Assembly (NCBI RefSeq): GCF_029964055.1
Contig: NZ_CP124836.1
Coordinates: 1,550,001 to 1,614,000 of the forward strand
DNA length: 64,000 nucleotides
Reading direction: 5' to 3'
Source of the DNA: Arthrobacter sp. EM1
GTDB lineage: Bacteria > Actinomycetota > Actinomycetes > Actinomycetales > Micrococcaceae
Part shown: piece by piece, positions 45,321 through 54,068 of the stretch
Numbering within the stretch: position 1 is the stretch's first letter
Layout of the letters: each line of letters starts with the position of its first letter
The notes under the pieces: generated by a model
Database searches by the model: none
What the model was told of the DNA's origin: nothing
What the model saw: the letters and a program-made list of their open reading frames with translations, nothing else
Made by a program: the position numbers and the translations under genes

Positions 45321-46022
45321 ATGAACGGCGGGGTGAATGTGGTTGAACCGAAAGGGGATGCGCTGAACGGGCGGGACGACGAGGTCCGGGCCGAACACGT
45401 GTATCAGCTTGTCCTTGAGGGGATTGTGACAGGCAAATACGAGCAGGGTACGCGGCTGCGCGAACGTGAACTCTCAGAACTTCACAGCGTGTCAAGGATC
45501 CCCGTCCGGGAGGCCATCCAGCGCCTGGAACAGGACGGCTTCGTCGAAACATCACCTCGCAGGGGTGCGGCGGTGCGGCGGCTGACGCTCACCGACGTCA
45601 ACGAACTCTTCGACGTCCGCCTCTGCCTCGAAACTTTTGCCGCGCGTGCTGCAGCGGTCCGGGTTGCCGACGGTCAAGACGGTGCAAGATTGCAGGAACT
45701 CGTGGACGAAACACGACGCGCTATCGACGACGGTCCTGAGGCGAATGTTGCAGGTCTCAGCGCGGAATTCCATGCCGAAATTGTGCGGCTCTCCGGCAAC
45801 CGACTACTTGTCGATTCTGTGAAGCCCCTTTTTGGCCGGATGCGCTGGATCTTTGGCCTCGCCCACAACCGCAGCAATGAGCTTCAGCGTGACGAGCACG
45901 TGGAGCTCTGCAATGCCATCCTGCAGGGCCGCCCGGACTTGGCTTATTCCCTTGCGTACTCCCATATCGAGTTAGGCCGCGAACCAGTACTTGCCGGGCT
46001 CGCCCATACGCTCGCGCCGTAG
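45321..46022 (+). CDS. GntR-family regulator (FadR/FCD subfamily)
   Basis: 233 residues. Winged helix (about 20-90: VYQLVLEGIVTGKYEQGTRL, RERELSELHSVSRIPVREAI, RLEQDGFVETSPRRGAAVRR) and an all-helical FCD effector domain (about 95-225) with metal-type histidines in SAEFHAEIVRLSGN and YSHIELGR. ATG at 45321 with GAGG seven bases upstream is preferred over the adjacent GTG at 45318. FCD regulators bind TGGTATACCA-like palindromes, which matches the six sites between 40210 and 45146. It lies between two ABC-ATPase ruins. Confidence 0.92.
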   Translation: MNGGVNVVEPKGDALNGRDDEVRAEHVYQLVLEGIVTGKYEQGTRLRERELSELHSVSRIPVREAIQRLEQDGFVETSPRRGAAVRRLTLTDVNELFDVRLCLETFAARAAAVRVADGQDGARLQELVDETRRAIDDGPEANVAGLSAEFHAEIVRLSGNRLLVDSVKPLFGRMRWIFGLAHNRSNELQRDEHVELCNAILQGRPDLAYSLAYSHIELGREPVLAGLAHTLAP

Positions 46023-46047
46023 CTGCCGGTGTAATCGACCCGGCAGC
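46022..46047 (+). terminator. Possible hairpin after the GntR gene
   Basis: 8-bp stem GCTGCCGG/CCGGCAGC overlapping the stop codon, 10-base loop, no T-run. Weak terminator candidate. Confidence 0.35.
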
Positions 46048-46133
46048 ACCTTCGTGCCGGACCGGGAGGATCTGCCGAGCGCGTTGTCCGCGGCCGCTGA
46101 TCGGCAGCAGACCACGCAGTTCGTGCGGCCTGA

Positions 46134-46555
46134 TCACTTGTTGCGCGGACACCCCGACGCTCCTGGGGCATCGGGAACGGCAAATGCGGAGCGCACAAGG
46201 CACGGTGGCTCCCTCAGGTTGAGCAGTAGGCCTGAGTTCTTCAGGAGATCTGCGTCGCGCATAGCGGCTTGTGGCACCGAACAGAGGAGGGCATCAGTGT
46301 ACGGATGGGCGGGGGAGCCGAGCACAGCATCAGCGTCGCCCGCTTCCACAATTCGCCCGGCATACATAACAGCCAGGCGGTCGGCAGCTCGAGGATCTGG
46401 GCTTGCACGGTAACGTCCAGTGCTGTCGTCGGTTCGTCCGCGATCAACAAGGGCGGCTCGAGGGCAATGGCCATCGCGATGAGGATCCGCTGATGGATAC
46501 CCCCGGAAAACTGATGCGGCTCGTCAGCCGGCCGGGCCCAGTAGATCCGGCCGGG
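46134..46555 (-). pseudogene. Oligopeptide ABC transporter ATPase remnant (DppD/OppD)
   Basis: The piece [40 protein letters not shown] and QILEL covers the signature and Walker B motifs of a DppD-type ATPase. A one-frame jump then gives [20 protein letters not shown] and [16 protein letters not shown]. About 40 residues that normally join the two (LFITHDLGVV region) are deleted. The signature reads FSGGIHQR where intact proteins have FSGGMxQR. Together with the remnant at 44575 this shows loss of an ABC importer. Confidence 0.85.
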
Positions 46556-46641
46556 ATTGGCGGCACCGACGGGGGAGTGTTAAAAGCCGGGAGTCGAACC
46601 GTCATTCAACGCAGGCGGCCGGGGGTTGTCCTACAAGGTAT

Positions 46642-47010
46642 CTATCCCCGGGACGGGTCGCCGGGTCCAATGGTGGGCGGTTCCGGGTCCCAATCCGGAT
46701 TGTAGTCCGGGTGGTCCCGGTGGGCACCTGCGAGCAGAACGAGCATGGTTCGCCTGGCGATGGCGATGGTGTCGGTTGCTTCATCCGGGTCGGTGATCCC
46801 TTCCGCCGCGGCTGATTCCTTCCAGCTCGCAATGAGGGCTCGCTGCTGGGCGCATTCTTCCAGCATGCGTTCCTGCACGGTGGCGCTGTCTTCGCTGCCA
46901 TCAGCGGGGTTCGTGGATGAGCCGAGTGTGAAGGCCCCGGCTCGGAGCGCCGCCTCCTGCTCCGAGGTCCGGTCTTCCAGGAACTGGACAATATCCATGT
47001 CATTCATCAT
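46642..47010 (-). CDS. DUF6221 family protein
   Basis: 122 residues from the ATG at 47010 (a second ATG follows directly). Typical DUF6221: MNDMDIVQFLEDRTSEQEAA at the start, QERMLEECAQQRALIASWKE in the middle, and HRDHPDYNPDWDPEPPTIGP at the end, an actinobacterial family found on chromosomes and phages and of unknown function. No signal or membrane segment. It stands alone, divergent from the LuxR gene. Confidence 0.85.
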   Translation of the reverse strand: MMNDMDIVQFLEDRTSEQEAALRAGAFTLGSSTNPADGSEDSATVQERMLEECAQQRALIASWKESAAAEGITDPDEATDTIAIARRTMLVLLAGAHRDHPDYNPDWDPEPPTIGPGDPSRG

Positions 47011-47234
47011 TTCAGTTCTCGTGCCGCGCATATCGTTTCGGGTCAGGACCATTCGGCCTTGCAGCGTTAGTGGGCCAAGGCGAACTTATGGGGCGGGATC
47101 GGTTAAAGCAAGGGCCCGTCCCCGGGAGGGTTTGAGTGCCAGAGGCGGCCGCACTGCCGAAGCGGCATCGATGTTGACCAGCGCCTCGGTAGGCTGGTGT
47201 TATCTGCCACACACTTTTGGCCAGCGGGGATCAC

Positions 47235-49976
47235 ATGGCATATCCGATAATTGCTACGAAGCTGTTCGTTCCGAAGCTGAGACGTGCCCTGGTACCTCGC
47301 CCCAGGCTCAGCGAACGCTTGCGTGGCGGAGCAGAGCCGCGGCTTACGCTGATATCCGCTCCGGCTGGCTTCGGCAAGACTACGCTGCTCGCAGAGTGGC
47401 TGGCTGAAACGCCCGGTGAAGCCCGCTGTGTTGCCTGGCTCGCGCTCGACCCTGCGGACAACGAGCCTGCGTCGTTCTGGACCTACGTAGTGAATGCCCT
47501 CCAAATGGCGGTGCCGGGCATCGGTCCGGTTGCGCTGGAGCTCATCGCGTCCAGACCAATGCCCACCGAGCTTGTTCTTGCGACGATGCTGAACGATCTG
47601 GCCGCGGCTGCCGCTGATGTTTGGCTTGTGCTCGATGACTACCACGTGGTCGACAGTGGCGATATCAGCGCGGGAATGGTTTTCCTGCTTGAGCACCTTC
47701 CACCCCGCGTGCACGTGGTGATCAGCACGCGGGCCGACCCGGATCTGCCACTGTCCCGGTGGCGGGTGCGCGGCGAGCTGATCGAGATCCGTGCCGCGGA
47801 TCTGCGCTTCACCTCGGAGGAGGCCGCCGCCTATCTCAAAGAAGTGGCGGGACTGGACCTGGCCGCGGACGACGTGGCGACGCTGGAAGAACGGACCGAG
47901 GGGTGGATTGCCGCGCTTCAGCTCGCCGCGCTCTCGCTCCAACGGCACGACGACGTCGCCGGCTTCATCGCCCGCTTCGCCGGGAACGACCGCTATGTGC
48001 TCGACTACCTCGTCGAGGAGGTGCTGCGGCATCAACCTGATGCGGTTCGTCGGTTCTTGCTGGACTCGGCTGTTCTCAACAGGCTCACCGGTCCGCTCTG
48101 TGATGCGCTTACCGGGCGCGGCGACGGGAGCCAAATGCTCACGGCCTTGGAGCGGGCGAACCTGTTCCTCGTCCCGCTGGATGATCGGCGTGAGTGGTAC
48201 CGCTACCACAACCTGTTCGCCGACGTGCTGCGGGCCCGCCTCCTCAGCGAGCACCCCGAACGGATTCCGTTACTGCACCAGCGCGCCAGCCGGTGGTATG
48301 AATCCCATGACCAGAGTGAGGACGCCGTCAGGCATGCCTTGGCCACCTTCGACTTCGACCGTGCCGTGCACCTGATGGAGTTGGCGGTGCCGGTACTGCG
48401 GCGCAACCGCCAGGATGCCGTATTGCATAGTTGGCTGAGCGTCCTTCCCGAGGATGCCATTCGCCGCAGTCCGGTCCTGAGTGTCTTCTTTGCCGGGATG
48501 CTGATGGCCTCCGGGGACCTTGACGGGGTGGAGTCCTGGCTCGATGACGCGGGTAGCGCACTCGCTGCGGAAGTGAAACTCGGCGTGCCGGAATCAGCGT
48601 CACGCGGTGGAACGACGCCGTCCTGGGCCGGCATAGAGGAGGTCCAGACACTGCCGTCGACAATTGCTGTTTATCGGGCTTCCCTCGCACAGGCACGGGG
48701 TGATATGGCGGCCACCTCGTCTTATGCCCGGCAGGCACTTGAGCTTGCCGGCCCGGATGACCATCTCGCGCGCGGCGGGGCCGCCGGGTTCCTGGGGCTC
48801 GCAGCCTGGGCTGCCGGCGACGTGCGGAGAGCGGCGCGGACGTTCTCCGAGGCTGTGGCGAGCCTGCGAGCAGGCGGAAACCTGGTCGACGAGCTCAGCG
48901 GCACGGTGGTGCTCGCGGACCTGTGGCTCGCGACGGGGCGTCCCGGCGAGGCACGCCGGCTGTATCAGAAGTCGCTGAAGCGGGCCCGGGCGCGCGGTGG
49001 ATCCATGGCCCGGGCGAGCAGTGACCTGCATGTCGGGCTGGGCGAAATTGATCGCCAGGCCGGAGACCTCGGCAACGCCAAGCAGCACCTTGAGCTGGCC
49101 GCGGCGTTTGTTCACCGCGGACCGATGACGGAAAGCCGTTACCGGTGGTTCGTGGCGTCGGGACTGGTGGCCCGCGATGAAGGAAACCACGATCGCGCCA
49201 TCGATTTTCTTGACCAGGCGGAGGAGCTCTACCGGCCCGGGTTCTTCCCGGATGTGCGCCCGATAGCCGCCATCAAGGCGCGCGTTTGGATAGCCCAGGG
49301 CGCCTTGTCGGAGGCTGCTGGCTGGGCACGTGAACGGGGGCTTTCCGTCACGGACGAGGTCAGCTATCTCAGGGAATACAATCACCTGACGCTGGTGCGG
49401 CTGTTGATTGCCCAGGAGCGGGCCGACCCGGAAGGCGGCGCCGTCCGGGGCGTCCACCGCCTGTTGGCGGAGTTGCTGGCCCATGCCTCGTCATCCGGGC
49501 GCGCGGGAAGCGTGGTGGAGATCCGTATGCTCCAGGCTTTGGTGTACCACGTGCAGGGGCATCGACAGCAGGCGCTCGAAGCGCTTCGCTGCGCGTGGGA
49601 GGAAGCGTCTGAACCAGATGAGTACGTGCGGCTGTTCCTCGACGAAGGAGCGCCCATGGTGGAGTTGTTGCGTTCGGCAATGCACGACGGCGGCACCGTC
49701 GCCCACGCGTCACGGCTGCTCAACCTGGGCAAGGGGTCTGCGGCGCAAACCTCCCGGCCAGGGGAGCGCCCGGCGTCGGCCGTTGACTCCCTCAGCGAGC
49801 GGGAAATCCAGGTTCTCAAGCTCCTCGACAGCGCGCTGACCGGACCGGAGATCGCCCGCGAACTGTTCATCTCGCACAACACCTTGCGATCCCACACCAA
49901 ACACGTCTTCACCAAACTCGGCGTAACCAGCCGCCGAGCAGCGGTTCTTTGTGCCCGCGACCACGGGCTGATCTAG
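47235..49976 (+). CDS. MalT-like LuxR-family regulator (STAND ATPase)
   Basis: 913 residues. N-terminal STAND/NB-ARC-type ATPase with Walker A (LISAPAGFGKTTLLAEWLAE) and Walker B (VWLVLDDYHVVDSG), followed by a winged-helix-like arm, a long TPR-like helical region (about 400-830) and a C-terminal LuxR helix-turn-helix (about 850-910: LSEREIQVLKLLDSALTGPE, LFISHNTLRSHTKHVFTKLG). Such MalT-type proteins are switched by a ligand bound to the TPR region. ATG at 47235 follows GGGGA. The membrane-protein genes at 50105-51743 downstream on the same strand are the obvious targets. Confidence 0.93.
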   Translation: MAYPIIATKLFVPKLRRALVPRPRLSERLRGGAEPRLTLISAPAGFGKTTLLAEWLAETPGEARCVAWLALDPADNEPASFWTYVVNALQMAVPGIGPVALELIASRPMPTELVLATMLNDLAAAAADVWLVLDDYHVVDSGDISAGMVFLLEHLPPRVHVVISTRADPDLPLSRWRVRGELIEIRAADLRFTSEEAAAYLKEVAGLDLAADDVATLEERTEGWIAALQLAALSLQRHDDVAGFIARFAGNDRYVLDYLVEEVLRHQPDAVRRFLLDSAVLNRLTGPLCDALTGRGDGSQMLTALERANLFLVPLDDRREWYRYHNLFADVLRARLLSEHPERIPLLHQRASRWYESHDQSEDAVRHALATFDFDRAVHLMELAVPVLRRNRQDAVLHSWLSVLPEDAIRRSPVLSVFFAGMLMASGDLDGVESWLDDAGSALAAEVKLGVPESASRGGTTPSWAGIEEVQTLPSTIAVYRASLAQARGDMAATSSYARQALELAGPDDHLARGGAAGFLGLAAWAAGDVRRAARTFSEAVASLRAGGNLVDELSGTVVLADLWLATGRPGEARRLYQKSLKRARARGGSMARASSDLHVGLGEIDRQAGDLGNAKQHLELAAAFVHRGPMTESRYRWFVASGLVARDEGNHDRAIDFLDQAEELYRPGFFPDVRPIAAIKARVWIAQGALSEAAGWARERGLSVTDEVSYLREYNHLTLVRLLIAQERADPEGGAVRGVHRLLAELLAHASSSGRAGSVVEIRMLQALVYHVQGHRQQALEALRCAWEEASEPDEYVRLFLDEGAPMVELLRSAMHDGGTVAHASRLLNLGKGSAAQTSRPGERPASAVDSLSEREIQVLKLLDSALTGPEIARELFISHNTLRSHTKHVFTKLGVTSRRAAVLCARDHGLI

Positions 49977-50104
49977 CCGCTCCCACGATCATGTTTCATC
50001 CTGTCAGTCACATCATGGGGTGACGCCGGGTCACACCATCCGTCCCTACCTTTGAGTTATCCGGCAGCGCCACGCGGCCGGGACTTACGATTAGGGAGCC
50101 AGAC

Positions 50105-50794
50105 ATGTCCATAACACCCGCCCGCCTCGCCCGCTCAGCCGGCCTGGCCGCCGTCGCAGCAGGCCTGCTGTTCATCGGTGTCCAGATCAGCCACCCTCCC
50201 TTGGATGCAGAGTTCGCCACCACCAGCGAGTACACGGTCCGACAAAGCCTGAAGGTGCTGATGTCCGGCCTATCGCTGGTCGGCATCACCGGCATGTACC
50301 TGCGCCAGGTGAAGCAGGCCGGAGTGCTGGGCCTGATCGGGTACCTCGTGTTCGGCGCCGGCTACCTCTTGATGATGAGCGTCGAAGTCATCGGGGCTGT
50401 TGTCTTTCCAACGCTTGCCCGAATGGCGCCCGGATACGTCAACGACGTCTTTGCCGTAGTGACGGGCGGCCACGCCAGCGGCGACATCGGCCTGATGCAG
50501 CTCCTGAACCTGGCCTCGGCCGCCACCTTCCTCGGCGGCGGCCTGTTGTTCGGCATCGGACTCTTCCGCGCCGACATCCTCGCCCGATGGGCCGCCGTGC
50601 TGCTCGCCGCCGGATCCGTGGCAACTCTCGCTATCCCGCTGCTTCCGCAGGTCAACGAACGGCTGTTCGCTATTCCTACCGGCGTAGCCATGATCGGCCT
50701 CGGCTACTCGCTGTGGCACGGCTTGCGCGCCCCTGCTGCCCGTCGCCTCAACGACACGGTCAGTTCACCGCTCCACCAAGCTGGCGCCAAGTGA
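50105..50794 (+). CDS. Uncharacterised membrane protein, six transmembrane helices
   Basis: 229 residues with about six hydrophobic helices (around 12-30, 50-66, 74-98, 133-152, 157-178, 182-203). No motif of a known transporter or enzyme. It overlaps the next gene by four bases (GTGA at 50791), so they are translated together. It lies 128 bp after the MalT-like regulator; genes of this kind next to such regulators often form a small stress- or lipid-related membrane operon, but function is not known. Confidence 0.8.
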   Translation: MSITPARLARSAGLAAVAAGLLFIGVQISHPPLDAEFATTSEYTVRQSLKVLMSGLSLVGITGMYLRQVKQAGVLGLIGYLVFGAGYLLMMSVEVIGAVVFPTLARMAPGYVNDVFAVVTGGHASGDIGLMQLLNLASAATFLGGGLLFGIGLFRADILARWAAVLLAAGSVATLAIPLLPQVNERLFAIPTGVAMIGLGYSLWHGLRAPAARRLNDTVSSPLHQAGAK

Positions 50795-51471
50795 GCATTC
50801 AGGCGGCGCCCCGTCCCCACCGGCCGGCCCGCCAGGTGGGGTGGGTGCCGTTCGCGCTGGTAGCCCTCGTCCTGGTTCCGGCCGTTGCCGGTTGCCTGCG
50901 GCTGTTGGAACTGGCCGGCGGCCCGCCGCTTATCCCGGATAACGCCCGGATGACTGCCTCGCCGCTAGCTGTGACCGTGCATATAGTCTGCGCCGTGGGA
51001 TACGCCGTCGTCGGCGCATTTCAATTCGCCCCCAGCTTCCGGCGCCGCCACCCGGTTTGGCACCGGACGGCGGGACGAGCCTTGTTGGGCCTCGGCCTGG
51101 CAGTGGCGGCATCTGCACTGTGGATGACGTTGTTCTACCCCCGCCAGCCGGGCACCGGGGAACTCGCTTATGTGTTTCGACTGGCTTTCGGATCCGGCAT
51201 GGCTGCCAGCATCGTCCTGGGATTCGCGGCAGTCCGCCGAGGCGACATAAGCCTTCACCAGGCATGGATGACGCGGGCCTATGCCTTGGCCCTAGGAGCA
51301 GGCACCCAGGTATTCACCCAAGGCATAGGACACGCAGCGTTCGGCACCAGCGTGCTAAGTACCGACCTTATGCTGGGCGCCGGGTGGGCTATCAATCTCA
51401 CGGTCGCTGAGTTCGTCATCCACCGCTGCAGCAGCCGGACCGGGCCGCCGGCGCCGGAGGCCTGGTCCTAA
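50791..51471 (+). CDS. DUF2306-type membrane protein
   Basis: 226 residues, GTG start overlapping the previous stop. About six transmembrane helices with the DUF2306 pattern: a histidine in TVHIVCAVGYAVVGAFQFAP, then RRRHPVWHRTAGRALLGLGL and ISLHQAWMTRAYALALGAGT. The conserved histidines at membrane borders suggest haem or metal binding, as in cytochrome-like proteins, but no activity is known. Its stop overlaps the next start by one base. Confidence 0.85.
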   Translation: MSIQAAPRPHRPARQVGWVPFALVALVLVPAVAGCLRLLELAGGPPLIPDNARMTASPLAVTVHIVCAVGYAVVGAFQFAPSFRRRHPVWHRTAGRALLGLGLAVAASALWMTLFYPRQPGTGELAYVFRLAFGSGMAASIVLGFAAVRRGDISLHQAWMTRAYALALGAGTQVFTQGIGHAAFGTSVLSTDLMLGAGWAINLTVAEFVIHRCSSRTGPPAPEAWS

Positions 51472-51743
51472 TGGGGCAGCGACGCAGACAAAAGGATCCC
51501 GCTGGCTACCAGCTTCGGGTGGATGGGCACCTCGACGAGCGCTGGTCTGCCTGGTTCGGCGACCTTACCCTGACCCACGAAGACGATGGGACGACCAGCC
51601 TGCGCGGTTTCGTCCCTGATCAACCGGCGCTGCACGGGCTCCTGGTGAAAGTCCGAAATCTTGGCCTCATCTTGATCTCGGTGGAGGCCATCGACCCATC
51701 AGATACACAAGCGCCCACGGCGGAAGTAATCGACGGCGCATGA
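51471..51743 (+). CDS. Small protein coupled to the DUF2306 gene
   Basis: 90 residues, soluble, beta-strand rich (YQLRVDGHLDERWSAWFGDL, LTHEDDGTTSLRGFVPDQPA, LHGLLVKVRNLGLILISVEA). The start ATG overlaps the preceding stop (TAATG), so it is the third gene of the operon. The fold resembles small ligand-binding proteins seen at the end of similar actinobacterial operons; function unknown. Confidence 0.8.
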   Translation: MGQRRRQKDPAGYQLRVDGHLDERWSAWFGDLTLTHEDDGTTSLRGFVPDQPALHGLLVKVRNLGLILISVEAIDPSDTQAPTAEVIDGA

Positions 51744-51840
51744 TTTTCCCCATGATTCGGTCTTCTCGGTCGGAATCTTCGAGACGGCGTCGCCGAGTTC
51801 GCGCAGCTGGGTGAAGCCGTGGTTCGAATCCGTCGCTCGC

Positions 51841-52254
51841 TCAGCGGGAGTCGGCGTCGTCCTCGTCCCGCTTCATTTCGATGAGCTGGATGAGGTTGCC
51901 GCAGGTGTCATCAAAGACGGCCACCACAGCGGTGCCGATGTCAGTTGGCGGCTGCGTGAACACCACGCCCCTGCTGGTGAGTCTGGAGTGCTCGGCTTCG
52001 ATGTCGGCGACGGCGAATTGAGCGAGTGGAATGCCGTCCTCGACCAGGGCATCCCGATACGGCTTTACTGCCGGGTGGCTCGACGGTTCGAGAAGCAGCT
52101 CCGGACCATCCGGCGATTCGGGGGATACAACGGTGATCCAGAAGTCATCGCCGAGGGGGATGTCGTGGCGCTTCGAGAAACCGAGTACGTCCGTGTAAAA
52201 GGCAAGGGCAGCGCGCTGGTCGTCGACGAACAGGCTCGTCAGGGCAATTTTCAT
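51841..52254 (-). CDS. VOC family (glyoxalase/bleomycin-resistance-like) protein
   Basis: 137 residues: MKIALTSLFVDDQRAALAFY at the start, FWITVVSPESPDGPELLLEP in the middle, FTQPPTDIGTAVVAVFDDTC and GNLIQLIEM at the end, a standard one-module VOC protein with the terminal glutamate. ATG at 52254 has AGAGGA upstream. It overlaps the ArsR-type regulator stop (ATGA), a common pairing in which the regulator controls the VOC gene. Substrate unknown. Confidence 0.9.
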   Translation of the reverse strand: MKIALTSLFVDDQRAALAFYTDVLGFSKRHDIPLGDDFWITVVSPESPDGPELLLEPSSHPAVKPYRDALVEDGIPLAQFAVADIEAEHSRLTSRGVVFTQPPTDIGTAVVAVFDDTCGNLIQLIEMKRDEDDADSR

Positions 52255-52535
52255 TCTTCGATCCTCTTTCTGGCGGTCCATCGTCCGGTAATCTCGGCGA
52301 TTGGCTCAGGGTTAAAGTAGTGGAACTTGGAACGTCCGCGCCGCTCCGTCACTACGAGGCCTGCCGACTCAAGCACGCCGAGGTGCTGTGAGATCGCCTG
52401 GCGCGTGAGGCTGAGGCCATGCCGCACCGTCAGCATGGAACAGATCTCAAACAGGGTTTGACCGTCGCGCACTGACAACTCATCAAGGACTGTGCGCCGT
52501 GTCGCATCGTCGAGTGCTCGGAAGACATCAACCAT
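52251..52535 (-). CDS. ArsR-family helix-turn-helix regulator
   Basis: 94 residues, one winged-helix domain: MVDVFRALDDATRRTVLDEL, LSLTRQAISQHLGVLESAGL, VVTERRGRSKFHYFNPEPIA. No cysteine cluster for metal sensing (a single Cys near residue 32), so it is of the non-metal type often coupled with VOC or SRPBCC proteins. A promoter with an inverted repeat lies directly upstream and the transcript seems to start within a few bases of the ATG. Confidence 0.92.
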   Translation of the reverse strand: MVDVFRALDDATRRTVLDELSVRDGQTLFEICSMLTVRHGLSLTRQAISQHLGVLESAGLVVTERRGRSKFHYFNPEPIAEITGRWTARKRIEE

Positions 52536-52541
52536 GGCTTC

Positions 52542-52571
52542 ACTATAGGCAAGTCACCGCTTGCTTATCAA
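52542..52571 (-). promoter_or_regulatory. Promoter with embedded operator for the ArsR-VOC operon
   Basis: Read on the minus strand: -35 TTGATA (52566-52571), 18-base spacer, -10 TATAGT (52542-52547), then six bases to the ATG at 52535, predicting a nearly leaderless mRNA. The spacer is framed by an inverted repeat, ATAGGCAAG (52545-52553) and CTTGCTTAT (52560-52568), 8 of 9 matching, well placed for autorepression. Confidence 0.65.
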
Positions 52572-52897
52572 GGCTGCGACCGTTCCGCAAACGTCCGCCG
52601 GAGTAACTGCTGGTATTCCACCAGGTGGCAGCCACCTCTATCCGCCGACCGGAACGGGCCGCAGTAGTTGCCCGGACTGACGGATGCACGGCAGGCGGGC
52701 CAGGGTAGAGAATTCCGGCAGATCCTGCCACTGCCGTTTGGGACACACCGTTGCCAACGCGGCGTTGTTTAGTCGATGATGGCCGTGTGCCCCAACGCCA
52801 GCAAAAAGTCTGGAGATCCAATCAGCCGACGGGCCGCCCCTAAGCCGCGGTCAGGCACAACACTCGGCGACAAGGGGACAGACGGAGGGATATTTCG
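52572..52897. other. Intergenic, nothing further recognised
   Basis: About 325 bases between the ArsR promoter and the SnoaL-like gene. No protein-like frame. A GGAGGG at about 52884 serves the downstream gene. Confidence 0.5.
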
Positions 52898-53305
52898 ATG
52901 AACGCTGATCAAGCGGCGTCCAACGGTGAGACCCGCCTCGCCTACATCCTCGGTGTGCCTCTGGCCGAGAATGCGGTGCGGCAATGGCCTCAAATGGGCG
53001 AGGTCGTGCGCACCAAAAAGCTGATCGGCAGCGTCGAGGGCAATTTCGCCGAACTTACGCTCGAGGTTGGAAGACGCCTCTACCTGAAAGATGTTGTGGT
53101 GGTGGAGTGGACGTGCAACTACGGCGACGGTCGGCTCTACCGCAACGTGACCATCGGCGAACTTGAGGATGGGAAAGCCGTGCGAGTCACCGACTACTGG
53201 GGAGAACCCACTGACACCCCGCAATGGCGAGAGCCGATGACCGGCCGGCTCGACATGCCCGGTGACGGCATCTGGAAAGACGACGAGCACCTCAGCCACC
53301 ACTGA
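52898..53305 (+). CDS. SnoaL/NTF2-like protein, N-terminus atypical
   Basis: 135 residues. The C-terminal half is clearly NTF2/SnoaL-like: VVVVEWTCNYGDGRLYRNVT followed by IGELEDGKAVRVTDYWGEPT, the closing strands of the cone-shaped fold. The N-terminal half (about 1-60) lacks the usual opening helix with its Tyr/Phe pattern and reads unlike the family, so the gene may be a recombined or partly decayed version. Function unknown; such proteins range from isomerases to binding proteins. Confidence 0.65.
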   Translation: MNADQAASNGETRLAYILGVPLAENAVRQWPQMGEVVRTKKLIGSVEGNFAELTLEVGRRLYLKDVVVVEWTCNYGDGRLYRNVTIGELEDGKAVRVTDYWGEPTDTPQWREPMTGRLDMPGDGIWKDDEHLSHH

Positions 53306-53372
53306 CGCCACCGTTGGCCGCCGCCGGGGGCGTAGGAGTTGCTAGCGAGCACAGCCACCACTAACGGGCGCT

Positions 53373-53987
53373 TTAGGGGTGTTCGGTCCAGCAGGCCAGG
53401 ATGGTGGTTGCGATTTGGTATGCAAATGCCGCGGGTGTGACGCTGTTCGGCCCGACGGCTCCGGGCAGGTCTGTGGCGTCCACGGACAGGGTCATGTTGT
53501 CCTTCAGGAAAACAACTGACCCCCGGGGTGTCTCGTAGGCCGGGAACCCGAGGTTGGCAAGCCCTTGGATCGGCGCCGCATCCCCGGCTTCACTTTGCAG
53601 CGCATCAAAGTACTGGCGAGCCGCTGCAGGATCAGCTGATTCCTTCACGGAGATCACGAAGCTTCCTTCGGCAAGGTGATAGGTACAGGTGAAGAGTTTG
53701 TCGGCCCAGCTGCTCACGCTGTGCGGGGCAGCGCTGAGGGCAAGGCTCGAAGAGATATTGTCCTGCGTCTCTTTCCCGCACACCATTTGGGCCGCTTCAG
53801 GTGGGCCCTCGGCCGCGGCCGGGGCGTCGGTGCCGGTATCGTGTTGCTCCCCGGTGTGCCCCGCCGCGTGGGTCTCCGACGCCGTCGGCGCCGCGGCGCC
53901 GGGAGCGGCGGCTCCGGCGGCAGCGCAGCCGGACAGCAGCAGCGACGCCGCGGCCAGTGCTGCAAGCCAGGAATTTTGGTATTTCAT
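53373..53987 (-). CDS. Secreted lipoprotein, unknown function
   Basis: 204 residues. MKYQNSW start at 53987, signal peptide with lipobox LLLSGCA, an Ala/Pro/Thr-rich linker (about 22-60, including HAAGHTGEQHDTGTD) and a globular part (about 65-204) with two conserved-looking cysteines (MVCGKETQDN, LFTCTYHLAEGSFVIS) and LPGAVGPNSVTPAAFAYQIA. The Cys pair may form a disulphide. It resembles DUF3558-like small mycobacterial/actinobacterial lipoproteins in outline, but the family is not certain. Same strand as the sortase, 81 bp apart. Confidence 0.8.
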   Translation of the reverse strand: MKYQNSWLAALAAASLLLSGCAAAGAAAPGAAAPTASETHAAGHTGEQHDTGTDAPAAAEGPPEAAQMVCGKETQDNISSSLALSAAPHSVSSWADKLFTCTYHLAEGSFVISVKESADPAAARQYFDALQSEAGDAAPIQGLANLGFPAYETPRGSVVFLKDNMTLSVDATDLPGAVGPNSVTPAAFAYQIATTILACWTEHP

Positions 53988-54068
53988 GTCGCGTCCACTT
54001 CCTTGTGAATTATCGCTCGCGTCGTTTTGCAACGGAGCCGCCGTGGCAATGTTGCACAGACCGGACGG

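Noticed and set aside
46575..46610. tRNA-like 3' end (GGTTCGACTCCCGG on the minus strand)
   Set aside because: The T-loop consensus is present but the flanking five-base stem does not pair and no cloverleaf precedes it. It could be a chance match or a worn attachment-site fragment, not supportable.
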